From Piper betle (lineage: Eukaryota > Streptophyta > Magnoliopsida > Piperales > Piperaceae): DNA of 64,000 bases. Both the position numbers and the translations under genes were made by a program. The notes beneath the pieces were generated by a model. It saw only the letters and a program-made list of their open reading frames with translations, was not told where the DNA came from and did no database searches. The stretch covers positions 277,655-341,654 of the forward strand of contig JAURVB010000705.1 in NCBI GenBank assembly GCA_033002965.1. The letters run 5' to 3'. Shown one piece after another: positions 38,512 through 51,039 of the stretch. Numbering within the stretch: position 1 is the first letter of the stretch; every line of letters begins with the position of its first letter.

Positions 38512-38678
38512 TTGAATCTAATGTTTGGAATGTATAAGGGAGGGTACTTCTGTAAATATCTTTGAATTTCAAAATTAGGAATGTTGAGAAACTTGATCGT
38601 CAAGTCATGTAAATATAAAACCCTCCTTGTATTGCTGTAATTGCTTCTTCTTCAATGTAATTGTTCAATTGTTTCTCA
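38496..38678 (+). repeat. 3' LTR of the copia element
   Basis: Same 183 bp as the 5' LTR. The gag-pol stop codon lies inside its first 16 bp. Confidence 0.95.
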
Positions 38679-38683
38679 GCCCC

Positions 38684-40640
38684 CACTTTAGTTCTTCTCG
38701 TCACAAAAATTTCAGGTAGGGTCAGAGCTCCATTTACACGCTCCTTCCTGAGAGATCGTTGGATCTTTCTTTACAACATTCAGTACTCTTTATTTGAAGA
38801 CTTCTTGGTAAGTTAGTATCAAAGTCTTCTCATTGCCTTAAAAAAAATGTCTCCGAAATGAGTAATGACTTGTGTTCGCATTCAGGGGTTTGCGTCAGTG
38901 AAATTGATTTTTTAAATATAAATCTTATTCATATAAATTTCATATGATTTATAATTTGATTAAAAAATATTATAAAATTATTAATTAGATTATGTCTTTC
39001 ACTCGTGTAAATATGTTTCGTAAACTCTTTAGCCTAAAAATAAAAAATAAAAAATAAAAAATATTCATGTTAGATTTATAACTTAAATTTACTAATAATT
39101 ATGATCTCATTCATAATAAATTTTTGTATTTATCAATTTAAAGGCTTATCGATAAGTTTAAAAGGTTGCATGGGATGCTCAATTTGATAATACGAAAGGA
39201 AGCCGATTGGAGCCAGAGCAGTAGGCGGCAAGAAGGGCTCCCAAGCTAGCTAGCATCGTCTCCATCCTCAGTGTTGCCAACGAGACTGAGGCTGATTGCC
39301 CCCGCATCGCCTACCTCAGTATACCCTTTAAGACTATGGGTTGATTATGGTGCTCCTCTCAAGAGTGCAATGTTATTTATATTGTCAATTTATTTTAATA
39401 ATATAAATTAACTTTATAATTTCACTAATCCTTTAATTGGTGACTCCTAAATTCCCTTTTAAATTGATATTAGATCTCATGGGCAAATGATGTTTACTTT
39501 TAAATAATAAAAAAGTAATTGAAAATTTCTCACAACTATCACAAAATTATTCAATTTTATCATTAAGAAAGATCCACAATAATAAGAGAGGCGCTGAGGT
39601 GTGCCTGGGGCAAAAATATTTTCTACTCTGAAATTTTATCTAGGCCGTCCGATTATAAAGACGACCCAAATTTATTGTTATAAAAAAAAACTCATACCTC
39701 CCTCGAACAACGCCGGTGGCTACCTAGCAATCGTACCGCCAGCAAGTGGCCATGTTTGACTGCCCCTGGACCAAATCCACTCGTGGCCGGGTTTAGCTAT
39801 GCGACCAGCAACTAACAGACCTAGCCAGCAACAGCTAGATCTAGTGCACAGAAAAAAATTGTTAGTCTGGCCACTGGGCAGCCAGATGTGGACGGCCGAG
39901 CCCAAATTGGGCTGAACGGCTACAAATCTGGTCATGTGGCCTTATGCGCCCAACCTCACCGCTGCCACTATGCGCCACGTTGCCCAATAATGCCACCAAG
40001 TGCCCTTAACACTGCCGCCCTTAACGTCGTCACCGCCGTGCTACCCAACCTCGCCGTTGCCGTGCTGTCCAACCCTGCCATCGAACATTGTTGCTTGTCA
40101 CGCAGCCCACCACGGCCAAGCTCACTCCGTCATCGGCGGTGGCCACAAAATTTTCTTTTTGATTTTTTATGCGTTGCCAGATCTGAATGTCAAGGGCCAC
40201 AGTGGGTTGGACCTGGCTATCCCTGATCAGATCTGATTGGATGCACAATAAAAAACGATAGTCACGACCTGATTTGACTGTGGCCAATTATGTCTGGCCG
40301 ACTAATGGGCAAACTTAATTGGTGGGCGGCCACACAAGGCTGCCCACGATTGGATGTGGCCGGCACAGCGGTGCCATGACTATCGGCGTCGTGGGAAAAT
40401 TTATTATTATTTTATTTTAAAAATAAATTTAAGTTATCCTTTTTAATAGAATGACCCGAGTCAAATTAAAGGTTTTTCTGCCCCGCCCTAAGTAAAGCTT
40501 TACCTTAATAATAATCTATTCAATAGCTAATTACACATTGACGTTAATATACGCAGTTCGCTGACGTGAGGCACCATACTTCGCGCAAGTGTAACCGTAG
40601 CTCGCCATCTTTCCTGCGTCCATTGGCGGGCGACGGTGAA
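38684..40640. other. Repeat-rich intergenic DNA
   Basis: Sequence just right of the copia element is the other side of its insertion site. A GC-richer block at about 39640-40400 lies between AT-rich stretches. Its edges (GGGGCAAAAAT at 39609 and the complement of GGGGCAGAAAAA near 40483) are weakly inverted, so a further DNA element is possible, but no target duplication was found. Confidence 0.4.
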
Positions 40641-43545
40641 ATGGCCGGCGGCTCCTCGCCAGAGGTGACGTTGGACGACTTCATGAACTGGGTGAAAGGC
40701 TTCGTCGATCTACTTGTTCTTGCTTCTGGGTAAAGCATGCTGTTTGGGATGCGGACAATATCAAAAAGGCCATGCATTGGGGCATCTTCTTCGAAAATGT
40801 GAGCAATTTAATGAGATTATTTGATACTTTCAGAAAGACTCAACCTTGATGCGGATCAATGGCATTACTTTAATGAGAAAAAAACCCTGTTTCGTTTCGA
40901 TTTTTGATGGTCATTATGTATGATACTAGGTAATGAAGTAAAATACTAGCAGTTCAAGCTATTATTTTAGCATACTTATCAAAGTCTAAGCTTGACACGT
41001 TCCTTTTGTTTTTTTGCTCTGTCAAAGTTTTTAGCTGTTTATATGGTTGCATAAAGAAAAATCCTTGTTTTTATCCCTTTCGAAGTTTCTTTTTTTATTT
41101 AAGTTGATTTTTGAAGTCCATTTGATACATAATTTTCCTTTGGTGGCAATTAACATTGCATCTTTGCGTCCTGTCCATTAATTTTATTTTTGCTATTAGG
41201 TACTGAAGTGAAAAGTCAAGTACTTGTGTGGTTACTATTACTTCTAAGAAAGACCATGCTAGCCCCCCTGTCAAAGTTTAAATTTATGAAATAGCGTTGT
41301 GGTATAAGTTTCGCTTTTGCAGCTACGGCCTTCTCATGTTTGTGTCCTGCTCAATGTGTTAATTTGTGCAATGTGCACTTTTTTATGCATAGGTATTGAA
41401 GCATCTAAGGGCTTCAGATGGGTATTGTGATTTTGCCAAAGGGCTGGATGCAGCTATGCTCTAACTCAAGAAGAATCCTTACTCCCCTCCGGTACTGAGC
41501 CAGTGACTACTTTCCTGCTTACTGCAAGATTTATGCTTAGACTGGATTCCTTCCTGAATGTGGTTTTAGATATGCAGGGTTTACAAAGTCTTTCTACTTC
41601 GACTCTTTTCAAGGCACCCGACTCTGTTCTATGGCACTTCCAGCAGGCTATTCGGTTACGAGATGATCTCACAGCTCTCATTAAGACTGCTGTTGAGATG
41701 GATCTAGAAGGACTAGACAAAATTGAAGCTGATTGCCTTAATTCTTATACTGAAAAGTTGGCCATCCATTTGAAGTCTTTGGATCTGACACATGGTGTGG
41801 GAAGTTCTGATTTCTCAAGCAACTCTTTTGTTTCTCCCAATTCTCCGTCTATTGCATTGGCTCCTCAAAGTGAAAGGAAGCAGGAACATGACCGTTCAAT
41901 TTTGTAATTCAAAAACTTTTGAGGAGGCAAGCTGCCCTCTCGCGCTCATCTTCGGTTGAAACAGCCTTACAAGAACTATCTGATGTCATTAAAAAGGGTT
42001 CTCTTGTTGGCCCTGATAGTATTCACTCTGCAGGAGATCATTACCCCAGTGATTCTTTTGTGTAAGTAAGTTGCTAATAGCAGATTGCAGAGCTTGTTCT
42101 GAGTTCTCTGATGAGATAATGGTGATTCAGATGTTCTAACTCTGCATAATTTGATCTAATCAGGCCTGGACCAAAAATAAATGGTTGTGACATATGGCAT
42201 CAATGGAGATCAAACGCTCTCTTATACTTTGTTCACAAAAGGACTGTTAGATTGGTTTCAAGTGCTAACTTAACTTTTTCTGCTCCTACTGAGCAGTGGA
42301 CTCAGGTTTATGACCGATTGAGAGTTTCAGCAGAACCCACCAAAGACATTGAGATATTAGCACGTTAATGGATTCTCAACCAAGATATAAGTACTGACCT
42401 TTCTTGTCATTTTTATATTTACGCTCATGTTTTTTTCTCACAAATCATTAGAATCAAACGTTAGGCGTGCAACTTCTTTTGCTTGTTCACAGCAATCGCT
42501 AATGTGCTCCTCATTTCTGTTTACATTTTTCTTTTTGAACAGGAACTTTTTTTGTTAGGTTTAATATCAAGCCGCTGGCAAAATGTGGTAGAAACAGGTG
42601 ACATCCTTGGTGGGTGAACATCCCCCAGCCATTGAGCAATATTTGGAACTACACAAATTTCATCAAGGAAGCGCTGAATACCTTCAATTAGAAGAGCATT
42701 CTGTAAATTCCAAGGTGGTTTCTCCCATTTATTAGCTCCCATGATTCATCACATTTTTCACAAGGAAACGTGCTATCATGTCATCTTTTCTACGGGACCA
42801 ATGCTTCAATATCATTACCATGTACATATATTTACCGTGAATGGTTTCTACTAACCCTTGCTCTTCGATGTAGGAAAGCATGATTGTTAACTATCGTTTG
42901 AAGATATTGGCCTCTCAACCTGCGAGTTTGTGGTGCCTACCCACTGTACTGGCTGCGGCAGCAATTCCATCCTGGTTATTAAGTAAATTATCTGAAATTA
43001 TTGTTCTTTAAATGGAACAGTTGAATTCGGTACAATTCACCATTAGTCCTGCAAGTTACATTTAAGATAAAAAGCTTTGAACTTAAAAATTTATTTGCAG
43101 GTCGAGCTTGTTCTCACTATATATGACTCAAACCGAGAAACAGATGAGAGCAGATTCTGCTATTTCTAGGTTGCAACTTACTCTTTCTCTTTACCCATTT
43201 CAGACTATTGAAGCACCATGCCCATTTGATATTCAACTCTTGCAATTGTTTTTTTTTCTTGGTGGGTTTGACGGCTGATGCACTTGCAAGCAATATGGAA
43301 AGGAAAATGAATGTTGTAAGTTTCTACAGCACGCAATAAATACATGATTAAGGTTAAGAAGTGGCAACTTGACCTGTACATTTTGTTAATAATCCAACAA
43401 GTAGTAATATAATGCTGGGCTTGCTTTGGATAAAAAAAGAAAGAAAAAAATTTTAAAAAAATAATACTGTGATCGTTTTTACAGGTGGGCTAGCAGAACA
43501 ATTCTGGTGCCTGTACATCTTCCACGTTCGGCTACCCTCAAATAT
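40641..43545 (+). pseudogene. Unidentified conserved plant gene, broken
   Basis: ATG at 40641 begins MAGGSSPEVTLDDFMNWV. Exon-like blocks follow: WDADNIKKAMHWGIFFENV (~40745-40800); VLKHLRASDGYCDFAKGLDA (~41395-41460); GLQSLSTSTLFKAPDSVLWH and onward (41578-41905); then, one base out of frame, VIQKLLRRQAALSRSSSVE to HYPSDSFV (41906-42062); GCDIWHQWRSNALLYFVHK (~42175-42365); a short block near 43105-43170; and GLAEQFWCLYIFHVRLPS (~43485-43540). The parent is a long soluble protein rich in leucine and serine. I recognise the style as a conserved plant protein but cannot name it. Lesions include a TAA after LVLASG, a TAA after LDAAML and the 1-nt shift at about 41903. Confidence 0.65.
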
Positions 43546-44093
43546 TGATGAAGGTAATAAAATAGGTTAATTTTGAGTCTGAACTAGCCTCTCTGATTCT
43601 GCCTCGTTTGAATGTATATATTTGGTACGTACTATAGATTTAGGTACAAGATTCTCTTTTTTTTTTTGATCTATTTGATTTCCAAGGTTGGAACCAATCC
43701 TCTATCTAATTTTAGCAACAATTGCAAAGTTTATAACTTGTGTGATTCTGCTAATTTTTTCGCTTGGATTATATATTTCCAATATTTTTGGCAATCTGGT
43801 TGCCTTGATCATCCAAGAAAACGAAGACTTGTGATAAAAAGATTTCGAATATCGGAAGGATCCAAGCTCAAAGTTTTCTGCTAAGTTGGTGAAAATGAAA
43901 TGGCCTTGGCCCTTGCCTGTTCTGCAAAACCTTGTAGCCTCACGTCTTCCATAATAAATTAACAACTAACATGAACGATAAATAAAACCATAGATATCTC
44001 TTTACAGTGGGAAAGTCAGAGTTTACATCTTCATAAACACCTTTTAAAAGACCACAGACAGGAACTAAAACGACACCAAAATATACAAAACGT
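43546..44093. other. Intergenic DNA
   Basis: No supported feature; it lies between two convergent relics. Confidence 0.5.
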
Positions 44094-45144
44094 TTATCTC
44101 ATCTTCTTAGCAGTGGCTTGTTGCTTAGCTTTGTACTCAAACAAGCTCCCATCAAATGCCCTTCTTGCAGCTTCTTTGGGCAGGAAACCGTCTTCGTCTC
44201 TGGCAAGAATGTACAGTACACCCCACTCCAATTTACTCGCAGCCCTGCCCATCAAAACATATTCTTCATCTACACCATGTTCCACTCACAACCAATTTAC
44301 CCAAATGATAAGGTCAAAAGCATTACGTTGCATTCCGGTTTCCCTCCGTCATTGCCCACATCTCCCTAAATGTTTAGCTTCTGGTGTAGTACGAGCATAC
44401 TTGCTAAATACGAACTCGAAGTTAGCAGGTACAAACCTGTTACCAATAGAGTTTACAGTTACAATTTAAACATTGGACAAAGATTGAGAAGAAAGAACAG
44501 ATCAGTTACCAAGCAGCAAATTTATTACCTCCCGCCGGTATCATAAGACCCAGAATCACTCCCATGCTTGGCCTTGTGTAAGTTGTTGATGTAAATGGGG
44601 AACAACGAAGGTATCCAACTGGGCAGGGTTGGATAGCTAAGAGCCATGTTGATTACAAGGGTCGCGACAAAAGAGAAGACCTAGTTGAACCCAATTTGCC
44701 TTAGCCCTGCAACATGCTAACATGATTGATGAGACAACAATAACATATTAATAAGGTAAATCAATCAAGTTTATGACCTCGACGAGTCTCCCATGGGTAA
44801 ATTATTCCATCGTTGTCTTGGACGAAGAATGCAACATGTTGCTGTAGAACACTTATGTTGTCATGCTTGTGGCTCTTGGTACCTTGGGGAGGGTAACTGG
44901 TGTCACTAGGGCTCTCGGCAAATCTGTAAATTTAAAGAAATTGAGATTGCTTGATTACATGTAAACCATATTGAGAATTACCAAGAACATGGAGTTTGAA
45001 AATAGAAGGATCAATAAAACAATTGTATACAAGGTTTGGGAAGAGAATCTTCTAAATCTTCACGCACACTTCGCTCTAACGTGACTGGGGCTTGGCAGCT
45101 ACCGTAGCCATGGAGGCTTGCTCACCGGACTTCTGATCTGCCAT
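44094..45144 (-). pseudogene. Caleosin / peroxygenase, broken
   Basis: Minus-strand blocks give nearly the whole protein. The first runs from ATG 45144 (MADQKSGEQASMATVAAK) and, after a frame change, continues APVTLERSVREDLEDSLPKP. Next, at ~44920-44780, is [20 protein letters not shown], the single EF-hand, with Val where the first calcium-binding Asp is expected. Next, ~44680-44530, is the hydrophobic hairpin with the proline knot ([13 protein letters not shown], then [16 protein letters not shown]) and an in-frame TAG after GFN. Then come FVPANFEFVFSKYART (~44440-44390) and, ending at 44094, [20 protein letters not shown]. Caleosins sit on oil bodies or ER and are haem-dependent peroxygenases that act on fatty-acid hydroperoxides. 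The stop, frame changes and altered EF-hand show that this copy is dead. Confidence 0.87.
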
Positions 45145-45490
45145 TTTCTTCTTCTTTATCTAGACTTAGCTGCCTCTTCAAATACAAGTCGTCTACCTTT
45201 CAGAACCAGATTTTTGTTGAGCTACCTGGGTTGACTGTGGTTAAAAGTGGGAGTGTGTGAGAGAACTTGGATCCAGGTGGCTTGTTTCAAAACGTGTATT
45301 TGAAGCGATGAATACGTGGCTGATTGCATGCTTTGGTTTAAAGGACCATGGTTTGATACATTACTAATCAACATTGGCAGTCTCACAAATTTACAGATTT
45401 TAGATCTACGTAATAGATGCACTATTGACCTTCTCAAGCGCGATTGGGCAGCAAATGGAGCTCATGAGTGAGCTTCGTAGCACAATTGGA
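45145..45490. other. Gap between caleosin relic and hAT-type element
   Basis: No coding block, RNA gene or repeat was recognised. Confidence 0.5.
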
Positions 45491-45498
45491 CAACCAAC

Positions 45499-46369
45499 CC
45501 GGGTTGAGAAAATCGGCCGATTCCGTGCGGAATCGGCCGATTTAAATCGGATCGGCGCGATGACCGATCCGATTTCGGGCCGAATCGGTCGGCCCCGAAT
45601 CGGTCGCTGAATCGGCCGATTTCGGCCGATTCCAACCGATTTAACTCGGAATCGGAATCGGTCGATAATCGAATCGGTTTTTATGAAATTACTAAAATAC
45701 CCTAGGTATGATTTTAATTAAATTAATTAAGCATGGGTAAAATGGTAATTTGGCTTTTAAAACCCTCCCCGCTTCCGCCGTCGCGCCGCTCGCCGCCTCG
45801 CAGCTCCGCCACGCCGTCCGACCACGCCACTGCCGTCCGACCACGCCACTGCCGTCCGCACCACTGCCATCCGACCATGCCGCCGCCCGTTTCCGCCCCC
45901 GCTGTGCGTCCCCGACTCCGGGGTCGCCGCCCTCCGCTCCGCTTCCGCCGCAGCTCCGCCACGGCCGTCCGACCACGCCGCCGCCCCGTTTCCGCCTCCG
46001 CCGTGCGTCCCCGACTCCGGGCTCGCCGCCGGCGGGGGTAGGGAGGGGAGGGTGGCATTCTCGTAATTAAAAGTTGACTCGAGTGTAACTCGAGTCAAAA
46101 ATAATAATTAATTTATAAATAATTTAAAAAATCTTAAAAATATTTAAAAATATCATAAACTATAATACACAGAATAATATCAAAATAACATCAATACCTA
46201 ATTTTAATATATTTATATTATGAATTATCAAATTATTATATATAACCGATTAAATTAATTTGGACCGATTCAACTGAACCGATTCCTGGCCGATTCAGAC
46301 CGATTCCGATTCCGATTCCGATTCACTGGAAAACCGATTCCGATTCCGATTCCGATTTATGCAACCATG
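45499..46369 (+). mobile_element. GC-rich hAT-like MITE, copy 1
   Basis: The element is 871 bp and flanked by the perfect 8-bp duplication CAACCAAC (45491-45498 and 46370-46377). The right terminus, on the minus strand, is CATGGTTGCATAAATCGG. The left is CCGGGTTGAGAAAATCGG. Both ends run into subterminal ATCGG / CCGATT arrays (45510-45680 and 46265-46355). The inside holds a conserved AT block (45690-45755), a C-rich block (45760-46040) and a GACTCGAG...CTCGAGTC palindrome (46076-46099) followed by an A/T tail. An 8-bp duplication fits the hAT superfamily. No transposase is encoded. Confidence 0.88.
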
Positions 46370-46377
46370 CAACCAAC

Positions 46378-46966
46378 TGACCTGCTAGAGCTCAACCTCA
46401 AGAAAACATCATGCTAGCAAGTAATATCAAACTCACACTCCTAGTTCTAAAGCCCAACAATTCCCAGTCACTTGTGCTTTCATCAGATCAATGCCCACTC
46501 CACAGAAAACTCAAGCGACTGGTGCAAGAAGTGGGAGATTTTAAAGTTCCTGCACTAGTTGAATTAAGCAGAAACCTGATATAGAAAACCATCAAAACTC
46601 ATAACTTGCCGGCTAAGTGCATTCAAACAGCCAGCTTCTCAGATAAACCGATGATCCAGCAGCCGTGTTGGAAGTTGCGCCAACGCCATCAGACACCAAA
46701 AAGGTCTAGCTCAAGTATTTGCCAAAGAAAATAACCAAATCGCCAAATTCAGAGGTGTAACTGCCAAAAGATGAAGTATCCATATCTATCTGTATATTTC
46801 ACACCAATTGCTGCAAGACTTGATAAATAGATTGCTCATAAATGCCAAAGTTTACAAACACCCAGTTTTATGTTCCAGATTGCTTATTCCTTTCTAACAA
46901 AAAATACCCAATATCTTTCTCGACTCATTGGATTTGAAAAACACTTGCAAAACAGACAACGGAAAA
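46378..46966. other. 3' flank of the cytochrome c1 gene
   Basis: The duplicated block shared with 52.4 kb begins near 46790. The remainder shows no feature. Confidence 0.5.
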
Positions 46967-49900
46967 TTAGTTGACAACATCAACTACCACTTTGCGGGAC
47001 TTATAAATCGACCACCTCAGACGCCGATAGTATGCGGCTTGAAGAAGAGCCAATGATAAAACAAATATCCATTTAAATCCCATCTGCAAATATACTTGTA
47101 TTTAGTATTACTATATTATTGAGAATTGAAAAAATTCAGACATCCAAAAGAAATAGGTTACCAGCTTCCGTTCTTCCATCTCAGGCTCAGCAGCCCATGA
47201 CAGAAATGTCACAACATCTTTCGCCATCTGTAATGTGGTAAAAATGGGATAAACAATGTGATTTTCCATTAGTGCAAACAAGGAAATGTGAAAAACTACG
47301 TACGCAATGCTCTGGCAACTGACTATTATAAATATACCTGCGACTCAGTTGCCGGGACACCATCTTCATACTCAACAGCTCCATCAGTAAGCATTTTCGG
47401 CATGGCTATGGCACCACCAGGGAAATAAGGATTGTAATGTAGTCCTTCTCGAATCTATGTGAATAGCAGAGTTACTAGTAGTAAATATGACTTCTAGACG
47501 ACAATCAATACCTGCTTCTTCATTGTTGATGCCACTAAAACGTCAAATTATTTAATTTAAACCTATCAGTATGATAGTTAATCAGAAATTGACAAATCTA
47601 TTCTTGTAGTTGCATTCCACAAACTGCATTTTATCAAACTACAATGATCCCTTTTGGTAACATTCAGTATAAGCATAAACACTATTTGCCCTGTTAATCA
47701 TTCGTATATTAATATTCAAACACAAGATTTGCAGCAACATTTGCTTGGTCAAATGAAAACGACATGAAATAAAGTTAGTGTTAGCAAAAGAAGGATAACC
47801 TCAAAAAATTGCTACATACTTCATCAATCCTTCACTTCTTTGGTTACAGAAGAGAGAAAAAAGATATGAAAAAGACAGATTTGGAGCCAAAATGATTATC
47901 GAATTTCATTAAAAAAAATATTTTGGCACAATTATAGGAAAGAGTCCCCAAAAATATAGCAAAACTTTATAGGTAAGCCACTAGAAGGAAAATGATATTT
48001 TAATTCTATCCTTAAGACAAAGAAACTGCCTTAAATGGTTTGTATATTCAAAGTAAACCATTAAGCACGAAAACAAAGAAATACCATGCAGTCAGTGGTT
48101 CTCCTAGGCAGTGCAGTAGAAAGGAAAATATCAAATTACATAGGTTTAATAGAGATGTAGAACACTTTTTTCCCAAGCATACAAATGTAGAACATGATAG
48201 AAGATAGTGGAGAAATACGATTGTTGCTTCCAACACCAACTATTTGTGAATTTGTGTAAAACAGCAATACCTTGCAGACAACTGCAAAGTAAATATCTAC
48301 GCAATTGTTATACGTGCACCCTATATAACACTAGTAAATAGTATTGCCTAACCTCACAGAATAGAATATGAAGATATGATGATACCTGTGAATCAAGATA
48401 GATGCTAGGTTGACTTCAACGACAAAGACAACAAACCTTATAATCTCAAGGTTTAAGGCTAGCAAGACAGAACCCAATAAAGAAGAAGCAAGAAGAAGAA
48501 CACAGGTAAAGCAAAAATCAGAAATTTCTATTCAACGAAGTAATGATCCATCCCTAATACATGACGACCTCCTAATATATATCATAACTTGACTAAAACA
48601 TAAGACAATGACTAATTTACCCTTCCTAAGTCATCTACAGTAATTAATACATGTAATGACGAAAATAATGACGTCCACAACATCAATAATTACTAAATAG
48701 ACCAAAATACCCCTAATTAATAAAACGTAAACAAAGAAAATAAAACATAATCAACTATGAATTCTAATATAACTAGGAACTAAATAAATATTGTCTATCA
48801 TCGAGATATCACCCACGCAGATAGACAGTAGATTAACAGTGTCACAGAAAAGCGGAAATCTGTATAGAGCTTAGATTAAGCAAAAGTGAAACTAAATATT
48901 AAAGGCTCAGGGGAATAAAACATGCAGGATAAATTCCACTTATATTTTCAAATATATGTGTGGTAATGAAGTCTCAGTGCAAAAGACCATAGACCCTAAA
49001 ATTTGCATCTATAGAGTATGAGATTTGCAGACTCATCACGAAGGGCTGAATGTTTGCTATAGAATCTAAGAATTTGGAATGATCACATTAAATGAACAGT
49101 CAGATATAATTAAATTTACCGATACACCAGCAGGTGGATCACGATAGCCGGTCAACAGAGCAAACACATAGTTCTGACCATTGTGCCGAGCCTGGAACCA
49201 GGAAAAACACCCATTATATCCAGTAATTGAGTAAATGTAATTTTACGTATTGGCTGTACCTTACCTTGGTGATGAGGCTCAGATCCGGAGGATAGGCTCC
49301 ACCATTAGCAAATCGTGCTGCTTGTTCATTATCATAAGGCTGTGGGAAACGGTCACTGAGCTTGCCAGGGCGAGTAAACATTTCACCTTCATCGTTCGGG
49401 CCATCAGCCACCTCAATCTCAGCAGCCATAGCCTTAGTCTCTTCCTCCGTGTATGCCACTCCAACAAGATCTCGGTAAGAAATAAGAGACATTGAATGAC
49501 AAGATGCACAAACTTGCTGGTAAACTTGGTGTCCTCGTCGAATACTATCAAGATAAAATTAAGAAGTAAAAACATCTGTCTTGGTATAGAATGAAGATAG
49601 AATCCATCAAGTTGCCCATGGAAACAACAAAAAAGCATAATCATAAGCCTTCACTTACGATGCATGATCATAAGAACTGAGTATGCCTTTATGAGGCCAA
49701 GGATAGCTTGGACACTCTAGGCCATGTTCAGCTTCATCGGCAGAAGCCAGGGTAGAAAAACCCAAGAAACTAGATACGCCAGCACCAAGATATACCAAAG
49801 CTCTCAAGGACTTCGTGCCAACTGATTCAAACCCATCTTGATCCTGATTCAGCTTGGTCGATGATATTGCAGGAATCCTCTGCCATATTCAATCAATAAT

Positions 49901-50969
49901 AAAAAAGAAAATTATTGTACAACCAGTCATGAACAGTATAGAGACATCAAAAGAGCTTCGTTTCAGCTGAAAACTTAATTGCAACATCAGATGTTTCCTT
50001 CAATTGGTTGAAAATGGTGCATGAATTAAGCCTTCAGAACAACTCAACTATAGTTGCTATTTCTTTGGAAAGCTCCAATTTAGATGGAAAATTGCCCAAT
50101 AAACCTGCCTATGTGTCAATCATTGTCTCTGAATAGAGAAACATTAGATTTTTTAATTTATATACTTAACCGTTGGGTAGCTTTTCAAAGCTTAAAACTA
50201 TTCCATATACCTTTTTCTAAACATGCCTAATAGACCATGACACAAGCTATTCACTCTTGCTCTATTTCAACGACTACAAATCAAAACTACCATTCATTAA
50301 CTCCCCAAACGAGAGTCCCAATTTATAAACAAATCACACGTACCATCAATCAAAAACCCAAACAAGAGTCCCTTGCAGTCCAAAAAAAAATCTTTAAGCC
50401 AATCCATGAAGTAATCTTTCTCAGATGAACATTCAAAAAGGTCCACAAAAAATCGTCACAAATCCCACAAATTGGTGTATAAATTTACTCCTTGTAACAG
50501 CACAACAGTAGAAAACTGCTACTGAATATATATATACACACACATAAAGGTTTTCTTTTTTCTGGTATAAGCGAGTTATTCGATTCCAGGAGCCACTTAC
50601 AATGCTTAAGAACTATCCACACCCATTTTCTGTCACATGAACACTAGTCCATGAGGAGGACCATTAGACCTACCTATGCAGCCATCAAAAGACCAAACAG
50701 CATTCCAATTTCACCAACAACCGATGGCCAGTATCATCAACCAACTAACCAAACAAGAGTCCTTCACAACAATTTTTTTCTAATTTAAAACAATGAAAGC
50801 AGATCCTTTTAAAACACTTATGCAGTCAATCAACAATCGCCGAGCATAGAAAAAGTCCCCAAAAGTTCTCAACAAATGAGATAACGTAAAATTCCAAAAT
50901 AAGACAGCTCACGGAATGGTTCTGCAGGTTCCTTCCCAGGATTCGAGAAATGGCTCTCCCCGCCGCCAT
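46967..50969 (-). CDS. CYC1: Cytochrome c1, haem protein of mitochondrial complex III
   Basis: Seven coding exons: 50969-50913, 49879-49659, 49544-49265, 49191-49120, 47454-47338, 47227-47162 and 47083-46967. They sum to 930 nt, a 309-aa precursor. All splice sites are GT-AG with matching phases. Residues 1-65 form the bipartite presequence ([19 protein letters not shown], then the sorting segment [20 protein letters not shown]). The haem site CASCH follows at about residue 108. Next come [45 protein letters not shown] (Met is the sixth haem ligand) and the C-terminal membrane anchor [20 protein letters not shown]. The protein carries electrons from the Rieske protein to cytochrome c at the inner membrane. 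No lesion is visible. It is the apparently functional member of the tandem pair. Confidence 0.97.
48380..48800 (-). mobile_element. Probable solo LTR inside a CYC1 intron
   Basis: This 421-bp segment is absent from the matching intron of the duplicated copy, where flanking sequence is continuous (GAAAATATCACCC near 54044). On the minus strand it starts TGATAGACAATATT and ends TTCACAGGTATCA, i.e. TG...CA. It has the T-rich 3' half common in plant copia LTRs. A clean 5-bp target duplication was not resolved. It must have entered after the duplication, or been lost from copy 2. Confidence 0.6.
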
Positions 50970-51039
50970 TGCAACCAAAATCGATCGCGAAACCGCCCAC
51001 CTGCAAAAGAGGAACCAAATTCGCCATCAAAAGATATGA

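Larger units (their letters stand above)
33766..38678 (+). mobile_element. Complete Ty1/copia LTR retrotransposon
   Basis: A 4913-bp element with 183-bp LTRs (33766-33948 and 38496-38678), both TG...CA. The two LTRs appear identical base for base. The 5-bp target duplication GCCCC flanks it at 33761-33765 and 38679-38683. The primer-binding site TGGTACCAGAGCG follows the 5' LTR directly, and a polypurine tract (TTGAGGGGGGA) precedes the 3' LTR. One long gag-pol frame lies between. Short LTRs and compact size fit the Ale/Retrofit-type copia lineages, but that assignment is an inference. Identical LTRs and an open frame point to very recent insertion and possible autonomy. Confidence 0.97.

Noticed and set aside
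45692..46098. Arginine/proline-rich ORFs
   Set aside because: They lie inside the C-rich block of the MITE and are not conserved in the second copy.
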